Below are positions 1-10,946 of a stretch of 36,855 nucleotides of DNA, piece after piece (positions within the stretch are counted from its first letter, which is position 1; each line of letters starts with the position of its first letter). The translations under genes and the position numbers were made by a program. The DNA is from Comamonadaceae bacterium (lineage in GTDB: Bacteria > Pseudomonadota > Gammaproteobacteria > Burkholderiales > Burkholderiaceae_C): the NCBI GenBank assembly GCA_947447985.1, contig CANFLX010000027.1, positions 1-36,855 of the forward strand. Reading direction: 5' to 3'. The notes under the pieces were generated by a model. The model did no database searches. It saw only the letters and a program-made list of their open reading frames with translations, and was not told where the DNA came from.

Positions 1-549
1 CACCGTGTGGGCGGCGTGGTGCCACAGCAAATGGTCGGTCCAGCTGCGCGGCTGGCCCAGGGCGTTCATATTCGTGCGACGGAAAAAGTAGGTTTGCACA
101 TCCATTTGCTGAATATGAAATTCACCCGAACTCACACGCTGGTGCACCCACTGGTGGCTGGGGTTGAAGCGCCGGGTGTGGCCGCACATGGCCACCAGGC
201 CTTTTTCCTGGGCCAGTTGCACCACTGCTTGCGCATCAGTCCAACGATCGGCCAGCGGAATCTCCACCTGCACATGCTTGCCTGCGCGCAGGCAGGCCAG
301 GGTTTGCGAGGCATGCATTTGCGTGGGCGTGCACAAGATCACGGCATCGACCTCGGGCAAGGCCAGGCTGTCTTCAAGCCGGGTGCTGACGTGGCCAATG
401 CCGTACTGGCGCGCCACTGCTTGCGTTTTTTCCAACTCCCGGCCTACCAGGGAGACCACTTCGACGCCATCGATGTTTTTGATGCCATCCAGGTGTTTGA
501 TGCCAAAGGCACCCGCGCCTGCCAAGGCGACTTTGATCGTTTTCGTCAT
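1..549 (-). CDS. pmdC: 4-carboxy-2-hydroxymuconate-6-semialdehyde dehydrogenase, partial (C-terminus outside window)
   Basis: Gfo/Idh/MocA-family NAD(P)-dependent dehydrogenase that oxidises the product of protocatechuate 4,5-cleavage to 2-pyrone-4,6-dicarboxylate (PDC). The 183 visible residues begin MTKTIKVALAGAGAFG, a Rossmann fold with its glycine motif at residues 11-16, and later show CGHTRRFNP, a conserved stretch of the family. Family members are about 315 residues, so roughly 40% is missing past base 1. The ATG at 549 directly follows the pmdB stop codon (TGAATG), so translation is probably coupled. Identity rests mainly on position after pmdA-pmdB, supported by the fold; other MocA-type dehydrogenases look similar in this part. 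Confidence 0.88.
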   Translation of the reverse strand, partial: MTKTIKVALAGAGAFGIKHLDGIKNIDGVEVVSLVGRELEKTQAVARQYGIGHVSTRLEDSLALPEVDAVILCTPTQMHASQTLACLRAGKHVQVEIPLADRWTDAQAVVQLAQEKGLVAMCGHTRRFNPSHQWVHQRVSSGEFHIQQMDVQTYFFRRTNMNALGQPRSWTDHLLWHHAAHTV

Positions 550-1871
<1,322 letters not shown>

Positions 1872-1873
1872 GC

Positions 1874-2803
1874 TTATTCCTCGCTCCAGTACAAGCGCAT
1901 CGGGTTGTCCACCAGCAGACGGCGCTGCAAATCCGCCGTGGTGGCGATGTGCGGAATAAAGTCCACCAGCAGCCCATCGTCGGGCATGTGGTCTTTGAGG
2001 TTGGGGTGCGGCCAGTCGGTGCCCCACAGCACGCGGTCGGGGAACTCTTCCACGATGGCACGCGCAAAAGGGACCACATCGCGGTAGGCCCGTTGTTCGC
2101 CTTGCAGGGCTGCCGGCCCCCCCACGCTCAAGCGCTCGGGGCAGCTGACCTTGCTCCAGACATTGCTGTGCTCGCGCATGAACTTTTGGAACAGCGCAAA
2201 CTGCGGGCCCTCCACCGGCAGGCGCACATCGGGGCGGCCCATGTGGTCGACCACCACCGTGGTGGGCAGTGCGGTAAAAAAGTCCCACAGCTCGGGCAAG
2301 TCCACGGCCTCGAAATAAATCACCACATGCCAGCCCCACTGCTGGATGCGGTGTGCGATTTCCAGCAATTCGTCTTTGGGCGTGAAATCCACCAAACGCT
2401 TCACAAAATTAAAGCGCACGCCGCGCACTCCGGCGTCGTGCATGGCCTGCAGCTCGGTATCCGTCACGCTGCGTTTGACGGTGGCCACACCCCGCGCCAT
2501 GCCCTGGGCGTGCGCCAGCGCGTCCAGCAGCGCCCGGTTGTCGGCGCCGTGGCAGGTGGCTTGCACGATGACATTGCGCGCAAACCCGAGGTGGTCACGC
2601 AGTGTAAACAACTGGTCTTTGGATGCGTCGCAGGGCGTGTACTTGCGCTCAGGCGCGTAAGGAAACTGGGCGCCCGGCCCGAAGACATGGCAGTGTGCGT
2701 CCACGCTGCCTGCGGGCAACTGAAAGCGCGGCGTGCTCGGCCCGCTGTACCAGTCCAGCCAGCCAGGGGTTTTGGTGAAGTCGCCGGAAGTAGGTTTGGT
2801 CAT
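1874..2803 (-). CDS. pmdD: 2-pyrone-4,6-dicarboxylate hydrolase
   Basis: Hydrolyses the lactone PDC to 4-oxalomesaconate, the step after pmdC. The 309-residue protein is an amidohydrolase-superfamily barrel of the LigI type: the strand-1 motif DAHCHVFGP carries His37 and His39, VVDHMGRPD lies mid-protein and WGTDWPHPN supplies the late catalytic aspartate. LigI enzymes are known to work without a bound metal, unusual for this superfamily. The ATG at 2803 is 10 bp downstream of the pmdF stop codon. Length and motifs agree with the family, and the neighbours make the assignment secure. Confidence 0.95.
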   Translation of the reverse strand: MTKPTSGDFTKTPGWLDWYSGPSTPRFQLPAGSVDAHCHVFGPGAQFPYAPERKYTPCDASKDQLFTLRDHLGFARNVIVQATCHGADNRALLDALAHAQGMARGVATVKRSVTDTELQAMHDAGVRGVRFNFVKRLVDFTPKDELLEIAHRIQQWGWHVVIYFEAVDLPELWDFFTALPTTVVVDHMGRPDVRLPVEGPQFALFQKFMREHSNVWSKVSCPERLSVGGPAALQGEQRAYRDVVPFARAIVEEFPDRVLWGTDWPHPNLKDHMPDDGLLVDFIPHIATTADLQRRLLVDNPMRLYWSEE

Positions 2804-2813
2804 CAGCGGCGCA

Positions 2814-3497
2814 TCAATCGATGTATTTCAAACCGGCGGCGGCCAGGGGCTCGCGCATTTTGTACATGTCCAGGCCCAGCACGCCTGCCGCCAGCTTGGC
2901 GCGTTTTTCGCCTTCAAAGCTCTCGCGCTTTTCCGCAGCATCGGCCACCGTCTGGGCCAGGGCGGCAGGTACCACCACCACACCGTCCACATCGGCCACC
3001 ACCACATCACCAGGGTTGACCAAGGCGCCCGCACACACCACCGGCACGTTGACCGAGCCCAGCGTGGCTTTGATCGTTCCTTTGGCGTGAATGGCTTTGC
3101 TGAACACCGGGAAACCCATGCGCTCCAGCTCGTCCACATCGCGCACGCCGCCATCGATGATCAGTCCCCGCGCACCGCGCGCCTGAAAACTGGTGGCCAG
3201 CAAATCACCAAAAAAGCCGTCCTCGTTCTCGGTCGTGCAGGCTGCCACGGCCACGTCACCCGGCTGCAACTGCTCGGCGGCCACATGCATCATCCAGTTG
3301 TCGCCGGGTTGCAGCAGCACGGTCACAGCCGTGCCGCAGATACGCGCACCCTTGTAGACCGGGCGCATATAGGGCTTCATGAGCCCCACGCGGCCCAGGG
3401 CTTCGTGGATGGTGGCCACGCCAAAGCGGCCCAGTTTTTCAACCGCAGCCGCATCGGCGCGAATGATGTTGCGTTTCACAATTCCCAGCGTGCTCAT
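2814..3497 (-). CDS. pmdF: 4-carboxy-4-hydroxy-2-oxoadipate aldolase / oxaloacetate decarboxylase
   Basis: Final enzyme of the branch: cleaves 4-carboxy-4-hydroxy-2-oxoadipate into pyruvate and oxaloacetate, and in this family can also decarboxylate oxaloacetate. The 227 residues have the RraA-like fold of class II HMG/CHA aldolases. [10 protein letters not shown] holds the substrate- and metal-binding pair Arg119-Asp120; ARGLIIDGG and [10 protein letters not shown] are family blocks. The stop of pmdE is at 3500 and the ATG of this gene at 3497, leaving 2 bp between them, so the pair is likely coupled. RraA itself is shorter (about 160 residues) and lacks the C-terminal helices seen here. Confidence 0.94.
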   Translation of the reverse strand: MSTLGIVKRNIIRADAAAVEKLGRFGVATIHEALGRVGLMKPYMRPVYKGARICGTAVTVLLQPGDNWMMHVAAEQLQPGDVAVAACTTENEDGFFGDLLATSFQARGARGLIIDGGVRDVDELERMGFPVFSKAIHAKGTIKATLGSVNVPVVCAGALVNPGDVVVADVDGVVVVPAALAQTVADAAEKRESFEGEKRAKLAAGVLGLDMYKMREPLAAAGLKYID

Positions 3498-3499
3498 GC

Positions 3500-4528
3500 T
3501 CAGCGTCCTTTGGCTTGGAGTGCAGCATCGAGCCGAGGAAATACACGGCGGGCGTTGCCTTCGTAGATCTGGTGGCGCTGCGCGTCGGTGAGCTGTGTAG
3601 ACGCTTCGATGTAGCGCTTGGTGTCGTCGAAGTAGTGGCCGGTTTCGGGGTCAATGCCGCGCACCGCACCAATCATTTCGCTGGCAAACAAGATGTTGTC
3701 CACCGGGATTACCTTGGTGAGCAAGTCAATGCCGGGCTGGTGGTAGACACAGGTGTCAAAAAAGATGTTCTTGAGCAAATGGTCTTGCAGCAATGGTTTT
3801 TTGAGCTCTTGCGCCAGCCCGCGAAAGCGGCCCCAGTGGTAGGGCACCGCGCCGCCGCCGTGGGGAATCAAGAACTTCAGGGTCGGAAAGTCTTTGAACA
3901 AATCGCTGGTCAGGCACTGCATGAAGGCGGTGGTGTCCGCATTGAGGTAGTGCGCGCCGGTGGTGTGAAAACAGCTGTTGCAGCTGGTGCTCACGTGGAT
4001 CATGGCGGGAATGTCGTACTCCACCATTTTTTCAAAGATGGGGTACCAATGCCGGTCGCTCAAGGGCGGCGAGGTCCAGTGTCCGCCCGAGGGGTCGGGG
4101 TTGAGGTTGATGGCCACATTGCCGTACTGCTCGACACACTTCACCAGTTCAGGAATGGACGTTGCCGGATCCACGCCGGGCGACTGCGGCAGCATGGCCG
4201 CAGGAATAAAAGAGTCTGGAAACAGCTGCGACACGCGGTAGCAGAGCTCATTGCAAATAGCCGCCCAGGTCGACGAGACCTGGAAGTCGCCAATGTGGTG
4301 CGCCATGAAACTGGCGCGCGGGCTGAACACGGTCAGGTCGCTTCCGCGCTCGCGCATTTTGGCCAGCTGGTTGGTCTCAATCGACTCACGCAATTCGTCG
4401 TCGCTGATTTTCAGGTCCGACACTTTGGGCATCAAGGCCGCGTCTTGGATGCCTGCGATTTGCTGGTTGCGCCAGAGCTCTAAGGCCTTGGGTGCGGTGG
4501 TGTAGTGACCGTGCACATCGATGATCAT
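3500..4528 (-). CDS. pmdE: 4-oxalomesaconate hydratase
   Basis: Adds water to 4-oxalomesaconate to give 4-carboxy-4-hydroxy-2-oxoadipate. The protein belongs to the amidohydrolase superfamily (LigJ type, zinc-dependent): [11 protein letters not shown] at the N-terminus carries the HxH metal site, IHVSTSC and [18 protein letters not shown] supply further histidines, and the C-terminus is ILFASEMIG followed by [11 protein letters not shown] place the start at the ATG at 4528 (342 residues): an AAAGG run lies 9 bases before it. A TTG two codons further upstream is too close to that run. The gap to the pobA stop codon is 29 bp. Confidence 0.94.
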   Translation of the reverse strand: MIIDVHGHYTTAPKALELWRNQQIAGIQDAALMPKVSDLKISDDELRESIETNQLAKMRERGSDLTVFSPRASFMAHHIGDFQVSSTWAAICNELCYRVSQLFPDSFIPAAMLPQSPGVDPATSIPELVKCVEQYGNVAINLNPDPSGGHWTSPPLSDRHWYPIFEKMVEYDIPAMIHVSTSCNSCFHTTGAHYLNADTTAFMQCLTSDLFKDFPTLKFLIPHGGGAVPYHWGRFRGLAQELKKPLLQDHLLKNIFFDTCVYHQPGIDLLTKVIPVDNILFASEMIGAVRGIDPETGHYFDDTKRYIEASTQLTDAQRHQIYEGNARRVFPRLDAALQAKGR

Positions 4529-4557
4529 GGGCAAAAACCTTTCGAAAGGACTGGGTG

Positions 4558-5766
<1,209 letters not shown>

Positions 5767-7098
5767 TTAGGCGTGAAAGGTGTGCACCAGGTACAAAGAG
5801 ATGGTGGGAAAGGCCAGCAGCAACGCGATGCGCAGAAAGTCGGACAACAAGAACGGCACCACGCCCTTGAAGGTTTCCACCAAGGGCACATCTTTGGCCA
5901 GGCGGTTGATGATGAACACATTCATGCCCACCGGCGGATGCACCAGACCGATCTCCACCACCATCAGCGCCAGAATGCCGAACCACACGCTCTTGTCGGT
6001 CGCGGTCATGCCATAAAAGTCCAGCCCCATGACCACGGGGTAAAAGATCGGAATCGTCAGCAGAATCATGGCCAGGCTGTCCATTACACAGCCCAGGAAG
6101 ATGTAGATCAGCAGAATCGCCACCATCACCACCATGGGGCTGAAGGCGCTGGCTTGCACCCAGGCCGCCAATTCCACTGGCATTTGCGACAGGGCCAAGG
6201 CGGTGTTGAGCATGTCAGCGCCCAAGAGCACCAGATAAATCATGGCCGTGGCCTGCGCGGTGCCCAAAATGCTGTCCACCAGACCCCGGGTGCGCATGCC
6301 GCCACTGATGACCGCGAGCACACCACAGGCCGCAGCGCCAATGGCCGCGGCTTCGGTCGGGTTGGCCCAGCCGTCGTAAATACCCACGATGACGACCAGG
6401 AACACCGCCAAGACCGGTGCCACATGCAGCGTGGCGCTCAGACGCTCGCTCCACGGCACCCGCGGACCTGCGGGGCCGGACTCGGGCCGCAGCGTGACGA
6501 TGATTTTGACCACCAGCATGTAGCCGGCCGTCGCAATCAGACCCGGCAACACGGCGGCCATAAAGAGCTTGCCGATCGACTCCTGGGTCAGGATGGCATA
6601 AATCACCAACGGCACCGAGGGCGGAATCATGATGCCCAGCGTGCCGCCCGCAGCCAAAGCACCCGTGGACAAGGCGCCCGAATAACCGAAGCGCCGCAAC
6701 TGGGGCAAGGCCACCTGGCCCATGGTGGCCGCAGTGGCCAAGGAAGAGCCGCAGATCGCACCAAAGCCTGCGCAGGCACCGATGGCCGCCATCGCAATAC
6801 CGCCTTTGAAGTGGCCCATAAAAGCCTCCACAAAGCGAAACAACGCCGCACTCAAACCACCATGCGTGGCAAATTGGCCCATCAGCAAAAACAGAGGAAT
6901 CACCACAATGTCGTAGTTCGACAAGCGGGCATAGGCGATGTTTTTCAGGAAATTGAGCAGGGGCAAGGGCTGTCCATCGGTCAGGTAAAAGTAGCCTGAA
7001 GCCCCCGCCGCGAACATGGCAATGCCAATCGGCACCCGCAGCACCAAGAGCAGCATCAGGCCGCCAAAAATCAGCCCGCCAATCGCGATACCACTCAT
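5767..7098 (-). CDS. dctM: TRAP transporter large permease subunit (DctM type)
   Basis: Large membrane subunit of a tripartite ATP-independent periplasmic transporter, the ion-coupled part that moves the substrate. The 443 residues start MSGIAIGGLIFGG and are hydrophobic almost throughout, with about a dozen predicted membrane spans. Family blocks include GFGAICGSSLATAATMG, GTLGIMIPPSVPLVIYA, NPTEAAAIGA and LVHPPVGMNVFII. The ATG at 7098 overlaps the dctQ stop codon in an ATGA junction; a longer reading into dctQ is rejected. Substrate cannot be read from sequence, but location between pmdU and pobA points to 4-hydroxybenzoate, protocatechuate or a related aromatic acid. Confidence 0.93.
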   Translation of the reverse strand: MSGIAIGGLIFGGLMLLLVLRVPIGIAMFAAGASGYFYLTDGQPLPLLNFLKNIAYARLSNYDIVVIPLFLLMGQFATHGGLSAALFRFVEAFMGHFKGGIAMAAIGACAGFGAICGSSLATAATMGQVALPQLRRFGYSGALSTGALAAGGTLGIMIPPSVPLVIYAILTQESIGKLFMAAVLPGLIATAGYMLVVKIIVTLRPESGPAGPRVPWSERLSATLHVAPVLAVFLVVIVGIYDGWANPTEAAAIGAAACGVLAVISGGMRTRGLVDSILGTAQATAMIYLVLLGADMLNTALALSQMPVELAAWVQASAFSPMVVMVAILLIYIFLGCVMDSLAMILLTIPIFYPVVMGLDFYGMTATDKSVWFGILALMVVEIGLVHPPVGMNVFIINRLAKDVPLVETFKGVVPFLLSDFLRIALLLAFPTISLYLVHTFHA

Positions 7099-7646
7099 GC
7101 CGACGCTCCCCGGGTTGGCGTAACCAGGCGCTGCGCATGCAGCGCCATCAGATAAAAGCCAGCCAAGGCCAGCAAGGCAAAACCCGGCACCATCAATATC
7201 TGTGCGAGCCACAAGGGCCAGCCCAAAATCATGCTGGTCTCTCCCGCGGCGCGAATCGCCAAAGCACCCTCGAGTGCACGCCAGGTAATCAAGCTGCCCA
7301 CCACGCCCACCAGGCCGGAGCCCATGGCGTCCAGCAGGTGGGTAGTCGCGGCGCTAGCGCGGGAGGTGAAGAAATCGACCTTCACATCACCGCCATTCAA
7401 ATGGCAATAGGCAAAGAAGGTGGCCGACGCAAACGCTGCGGCCATTTGCAAGATCTCCACGTCGCCGGGCACAGGCGCTGAAAACAGCTTGCGCCCGACG
7501 ATGCTCACAATGCTCATGACCACCAGCGCCACGAACACCACGCCGCCCACCAGCGCCAGCCCCTTGGAGACAGAAAAAAGCCCCCGCCCATAGGGACCGA
7601 AGTCCTGGGGCGAAACGCCAGCGGCAGACGTGCTTGGTTCTTGCAT
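7095..7646 (-). CDS. dctQ: TRAP transporter small permease subunit (DctQ type)
   Basis: Small four-helix membrane subunit that pairs with DctM. The 183 residues have a soluble N-terminal stretch of about 25 residues, then four hydrophobic segments (approximately 28-50, 65-85, 107-122 and 145-167). GRKLFSAPVPGDVEIL and NGGDVKVDFF are typical of the family. It starts 25 bp after the dctP stop codon and overlaps dctM by four bases, so the two permease subunits are probably made in a fixed ratio. The gene is of usual length and shows no damage. Confidence 0.9.
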   Translation of the reverse strand: MQEPSTSAAGVSPQDFGPYGRGLFSVSKGLALVGGVVFVALVVMSIVSIVGRKLFSAPVPGDVEILQMAAAFASATFFAYCHLNGGDVKVDFFTSRASAATTHLLDAMGSGLVGVVGSLITWRALEGALAIRAAGETSMILGWPLWLAQILMVPGFALLALAGFYLMALHAQRLVTPTRGASA

Positions 7647-7671
7647 ACAGCTTCCTTGCGAACGGCTCGAC

Positions 7672-8697
7672 TTATTTGTCGGAGTTCTTGGCGATCAATG
7701 CGCGGGCACTGTCCAACAGTTGCTTGCCGTTCGCGCCCTTGGCCGTCACGTCAGCCACCCAGGCATCGGTCACCGTTTGGCCGACTTTCTTCCATCCAGC
7801 CAACTCCGACTTGGGAATCACATTGGTGGTGTTCTTGGTCGTGAGCTTTTTGCCTTCAACGTCAGCCGCCAGGAATGCTTTGCCCGCCATGCCCGAGAGC
7901 GCTTTTCCGCTGTTGGCGTCCAGCACTTTTTTCAGGTCGGCGGGCAGACTGTCGTACTTGGCCTTGTTCATGGCCAGCACAAACACCGAGGTGTAAATCG
8001 CAGGCTCGGAGGGGTCGGTCTCGGAGTGGAACTTCACCAGTTCCTGGATCTTGACCGAGGGCACCACTTCGTAGGGCACCAAGGCACCGTCAATCACCGA
8101 CTTGGCCAACGCGTCGCTCACCTGCGGCACGGGCATAGCCACCGGGGTGGCGCCCAGGGCGGCCAGCATTTTGTTGGTTTGGCGGGTGGGTGCGCGGACT
8201 TTTTGGTCTTTCAGATCAGCCATGACCTTGATCGGCTTGTTGACCATGTGGAACACGCCGTCGCCATGCACATGGAAGGCCAAGGGGTGGATGTCTTTGA
8301 ACTCCGCCTGGTCATTGAGCTGCACGTAATCCCACACCGCTTTGCTAGTGCCTTCGGGGTTTTCCATCATGAAGGGCAACTCAAACACCTCGATCAAGGG
8401 AAAGCGCCCGGCCGAGTAGCCCAACAGTGTCCAGGTGACATCGACCACGCCATCTTTCACCTGGTCGAACAACTGCGGAGGCGTGCCACCCAATTGCATG
8501 GAGGGATAAATCTGGCATTTGAGTTTGTCAGCCGATTCCTGGGCAATGCGGTCGCACCAGGGCTTGAGAAACATGGTTTGCGCGGCAGAACCCGCCGGCA
8601 AAAAGTGGTGCAGTTTGAGCGTCACGGTTTGGGCCGAAGCCGCCACCGCGCAGGCCAGCAAAGGCAGCGCGAACAAAGATTTCAAGCTTTTCATCAT
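7672..8697 (-). CDS. dctP: TRAP transporter periplasmic substrate-binding protein (DctP type)
   Basis: Secreted binding protein that captures the substrate for the TRAP permease. The 341 residues begin with a Sec signal peptide (MMKSLKSLFALPLLACAVA) and a likely cleavage after ASA, near residue 22. The mature part opens TVTLKLHHFLPAGS, and KVRAPTRQTNKMLAALGATP contains the conserved arginine that in this family pairs with the substrate carboxylate. Two adjacent ATG codons lie behind AGGAGA; the first is used. Binding proteins of this family are known for C4-dicarboxylates, keto acids and some aromatic acids. The operon supports an aromatic carboxylate, which is inference. Confidence 0.93.
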   Translation of the reverse strand: MMKSLKSLFALPLLACAVAASAQTVTLKLHHFLPAGSAAQTMFLKPWCDRIAQESADKLKCQIYPSMQLGGTPPQLFDQVKDGVVDVTWTLLGYSAGRFPLIEVFELPFMMENPEGTSKAVWDYVQLNDQAEFKDIHPLAFHVHGDGVFHMVNKPIKVMADLKDQKVRAPTRQTNKMLAALGATPVAMPVPQVSDALAKSVIDGALVPYEVVPSVKIQELVKFHSETDPSEPAIYTSVFVLAMNKAKYDSLPADLKKVLDANSGKALSGMAGKAFLAADVEGKKLTTKNTTNVIPKSELAGWKKVGQTVTDAWVADVTAKGANGKQLLDSARALIAKNSDK

Positions 8698-8718
8698 TGG
8701 GTCTCCTGTTGTAAAAAT

Positions 8719-9858
8719 TCAAGTGGGGTTACCGTGGCCCGCCCACACTGACGTGGGGACCATGACTTCGCCGCGCATCAGCAATCGCGCGGTGCGCAGC
8801 AGTGCCGCGCGGGTCACATTTTGAGGGTTGGCGGGGTCCAGGCCGAGCGCGACGCTGAATTCACCCGTCGGATGCTCAACCGACACCACGGGTTCCAAGG
8901 TGCCCGCGGGCATCACAGCCACGCCCTCGCAGACCGAGCCCGACATCACACAGGCCGTGCCCACCGTGACGGCGGCCATCACACCAATGGCGTCGTGGCA
9001 CACATGGGGAATAAAACTGCGGGTGCTGATGCTGCCGCCATCGCGTGGCGGCGCAATCAAGGTCATCTTGGGGTAGTTCTTTTTGCTGACGTCGCCCAAA
9101 CCCATGCGCAGCGAGACCTGCAAGCGCAAGGCCTCGATGCGGGCCTTGAGCGCGGTGTCGGCATTGAGTTCTGCCACAGTCTCGTAGCCGGTGGCACCCA
9201 GATCCGTGGCCTTGAAAATCACCAAGGGCATGCCGTTGTCAATGCAGGTCACGTCCAGTGTGAAATCGTCAAAGCCTGCGCCGCGCACAGTAATACGGTC
9301 TTTGACCTGGCCTGTGGGCAGCAAGCCCGCGCAGACCGAACCAGCGGTATCTAAAAAATTAATCGTGACTGGCGCGGAGCTGCCAGGCACCCCGTCAATG
9401 CGCGCGCTGCCTGCGTATTGCACCACCCCACCCCGGGTGTCCACGGTGATGTCGCACTGCATATCGGTATTGCGGGTTAGCACCCGCAAGGTGGTGCTGT
9501 CGCCTTGGGCTTGCACCATGCCGGTTTCCAGCGCAAAGGGAACCACGGCGGCCAGCATATTGCCGCAGTTGGGCGTGGTGTCTACCGTGTCTTTGTCAGG
9601 TTGGAGCTGCGCAAACAGAAAGTCCAGGTCCACGCCCGGTACGGCGCTGGGGCTGACGATGGCGACCTTGCTGGTCAGCGGGTGGGCGCCGCCCACGCCG
9701 TCGATCTGGCGCGCATCCGGGCTGCCCAGCGCAGCCAGCAGCACCTGGTCACGCGTGGCGACGTCCGCGGGCAAATCCGCTGCATTGAAAAATGCGCCTT
9801 TGGAGGTTCCGCCACGCATGAGCAGGCAGGCAATGGCTGTTTGGGACGCAGTGGGCAT
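8719..9858 (-). CDS. pmdU: 4-oxalomesaconate tautomerase (PrpF/GalD family)
   Basis: Isomerises the keto and enol forms of 4-oxalomesaconate so that the hydratase can act. The fold is that of the PrpF/DAP-epimerase family: LLMRGGTSKGAFF near residue 12, a pocket cysteine at about 98 in TPNCGNM, and the late block CHDAIGVMAAVTVGTACVMSGSV. The product is 379 residues from the ATG at 9858. A TTG 18 bases upstream is possible, but family members start close to the LLMRGGTSKG motif. No clear ribosome-binding site precedes either start. It is the first gene of the operon, 21 bp before dctP, and lies 144 bp from the divergent regulator, as pmdU does in Comamonas. Confidence 0.9.
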   Translation of the reverse strand: MPTASQTAIACLLMRGGTSKGAFFNAADLPADVATRDQVLLAALGSPDARQIDGVGGAHPLTSKVAIVSPSAVPGVDLDFLFAQLQPDKDTVDTTPNCGNMLAAVVPFALETGMVQAQGDSTTLRVLTRNTDMQCDITVDTRGGVVQYAGSARIDGVPGSSAPVTINFLDTAGSVCAGLLPTGQVKDRITVRGAGFDDFTLDVTCIDNGMPLVIFKATDLGATGYETVAELNADTALKARIEALRLQVSLRMGLGDVSKKNYPKMTLIAPPRDGGSISTRSFIPHVCHDAIGVMAAVTVGTACVMSGSVCEGVAVMPAGTLEPVVSVEHPTGEFSVALGLDPANPQNVTRAALLRTARLLMRGEVMVPTSVWAGHGNPT

Positions 9859-9890
9859 GGGCACAAAGCAAGGCAAATGGAGGTGGGCGC

Positions 9891-9919
9891 ATTGTGAGGG
9901 GCAAGCGTCCGCGCGATAA
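9891..9919 (-). promoter_or_regulatory. Candidate promoter of the pmdU-pmdC operon
   Basis: Reading the minus strand, TTATCG (9919-9914) and CACAAT (9896-9891) are separated by 17 bp, which would start transcription near 9884, about 25 bases before the pmdU ATG. Both boxes match the sigma-70 consensus only partly, as expected for a promoter that needs an activator. The dyads at 9931-9945 and 9954-9974 would then be centred near -54 and -80. Confidence 0.35.
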
Positions 9920-9930
9920 GCCTCAGCTGC

Positions 9931-9945
9931 ATCTATCAGTTAGAT
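9931..9945. promoter_or_regulatory. LysR-type T-N11-A operator
   Basis: ATCTA-N5-TAGAT is a perfect 5-bp dyad with T at 9932 and A at 9944 separated by 11 bases, the classical LysR-family binding pattern. It lies between the divergent regulator gene and pmdU, where such a site is expected. Confidence 0.6.
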
Positions 9946-9953
9946 CAAAATCG

Positions 9954-9974
9954 CATAACAGATGCTCTGTCATG
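9954..9974. promoter_or_regulatory. Second dyad site in the pmdR-pmdU intergenic region
   Basis: The arms CATAACAGA and TCTGTCATG flank a 3-bp centre and pair at eight of nine positions. The site lies 28 bp before the regulator's ATG and 8 bp from the first dyad, so it could serve as a second subsite for autorepression. Its spacing does not fit T-N11-A exactly. Confidence 0.45.
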
Positions 9975-10002
9975 TAAAAATGTAAATAAAAATGGACGCC
10001 CC

Positions 10003-10911
10003 ATGGACCTCAAACAACTCGAATACTTTGTTCGTGTCGCAGAGCTCGGCAGCTTTACCCGGGCTGCGGCCGCGCTGAACACCAGCCAGCCCATGCTGAG
10101 CCGCCAGGTGCGCTTGCTCGAGGTGGAATTGCACCAGACCCTGCTCACGCGCAACGGCCGCGGTGCGGCCCCGACCGAGGCTGGACAACTGCTCTTGGAG
10201 CACGGCCGGGGCATCTTGCACCAGGTGGCCCGCGCGCGCGACGATCTCGCCCGCGTGCGGGGCGGCTTGGCGGGTCGGGTGGCCCTGGGCTTGCCGCCCA
10301 GCTTGGCGCGGGTGATCACGGTGCCGCTCACACGCGCGTTTCGCCAGCACTTGCCCCAAGCCCAGTTGTCAATCAGCGAGGGGCTGTCCACCGCCATGCA
10401 GGACGGCCTGACCACCGGGCGCCTGGACATTGCCGTGCTGTACAACACACCCTCCGCACAGGGCCTGGAGGTCACGCCGCTCCTGCACGAGGCCTTGCTG
10501 CTGGTGCAAGCCCGCCCGCCAGGACTTCAAGAAGACCCGCCGCCGGGCCCGATTGCGTTGCAAGACATTGCCGCCCTGCCCTTGGTCATTCCCAGCCGAC
10601 CCAACGCGATCCGCATGTTTGTCGAGTCCGAGATGGCGGCGCTGGGCTGCCGCCCCACCATTGGCTTGGAAATTGACGGTATCTCTGCGATCTTGGACTT
10701 GGTGGACGATGGCGCGGGCTATGCGGTGCTGTCGCGCAACGCGGTAGCGCGTTCGACGCGGCCCAGTGCTTTTGCGGTCCGGCCGATCACCGTGGCCGAT
10801 CACGCACTGCGCATTGCGCTGAGCGTCGCCCTCAGCGCTTCCCGACCGAGCACGCTGACCCAACAAGCAACGATTCAACTGCTGCGGGATACCGCGCTGG
10901 CCTTGTTGTAA
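10003..10911 (+). CDS. pmdR: LysR-family transcriptional regulator of the protocatechuate operon
   Basis: DNA-binding regulator, 302 residues. Residues 1-60 (MDLKQLEYFVRVAELGSFT, then AALNTSQPMLSRQVRLLE) form the winged helix-turn-helix typical of LysR proteins; residues 90-295 form the effector-binding domain. The gene is divergent from pmdU and the shared 144 bp carry a T-N11-A site, the standard layout for a LysR protein controlling its neighbour. In Comamonas the equivalent PmdR controls pmdUKEFDABC; a pathway intermediate is the likely inducer here. The symbol is given by position and family, not by a sequence search. It converges on the dehydrogenase gene with 35 bp between them. Confidence 0.82.
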   Translation: MDLKQLEYFVRVAELGSFTRAAAALNTSQPMLSRQVRLLEVELHQTLLTRNGRGAAPTEAGQLLLEHGRGILHQVARARDDLARVRGGLAGRVALGLPPSLARVITVPLTRAFRQHLPQAQLSISEGLSTAMQDGLTTGRLDIAVLYNTPSAQGLEVTPLLHEALLLVQARPPGLQEDPPPGPIALQDIAALPLVIPSRPNAIRMFVESEMAALGCRPTIGLEIDGISAILDLVDDGAGYAVLSRNAVARSTRPSAFAVRPITVADHALRIALSVALSASRPSTLTQQATIQLLRDTALALL

Positions 10912-10946
10912 GGCCGTCCTCCCCTAGCAGGCGCCCACCTGGAGGC

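Noticed and set aside
10912..10946. Terminator between the convergent pmdR and dehydrogenase genes
   Set aside because: Only a 5-bp CCTCC/GGAGG pairing is seen, with no T-run on either side.
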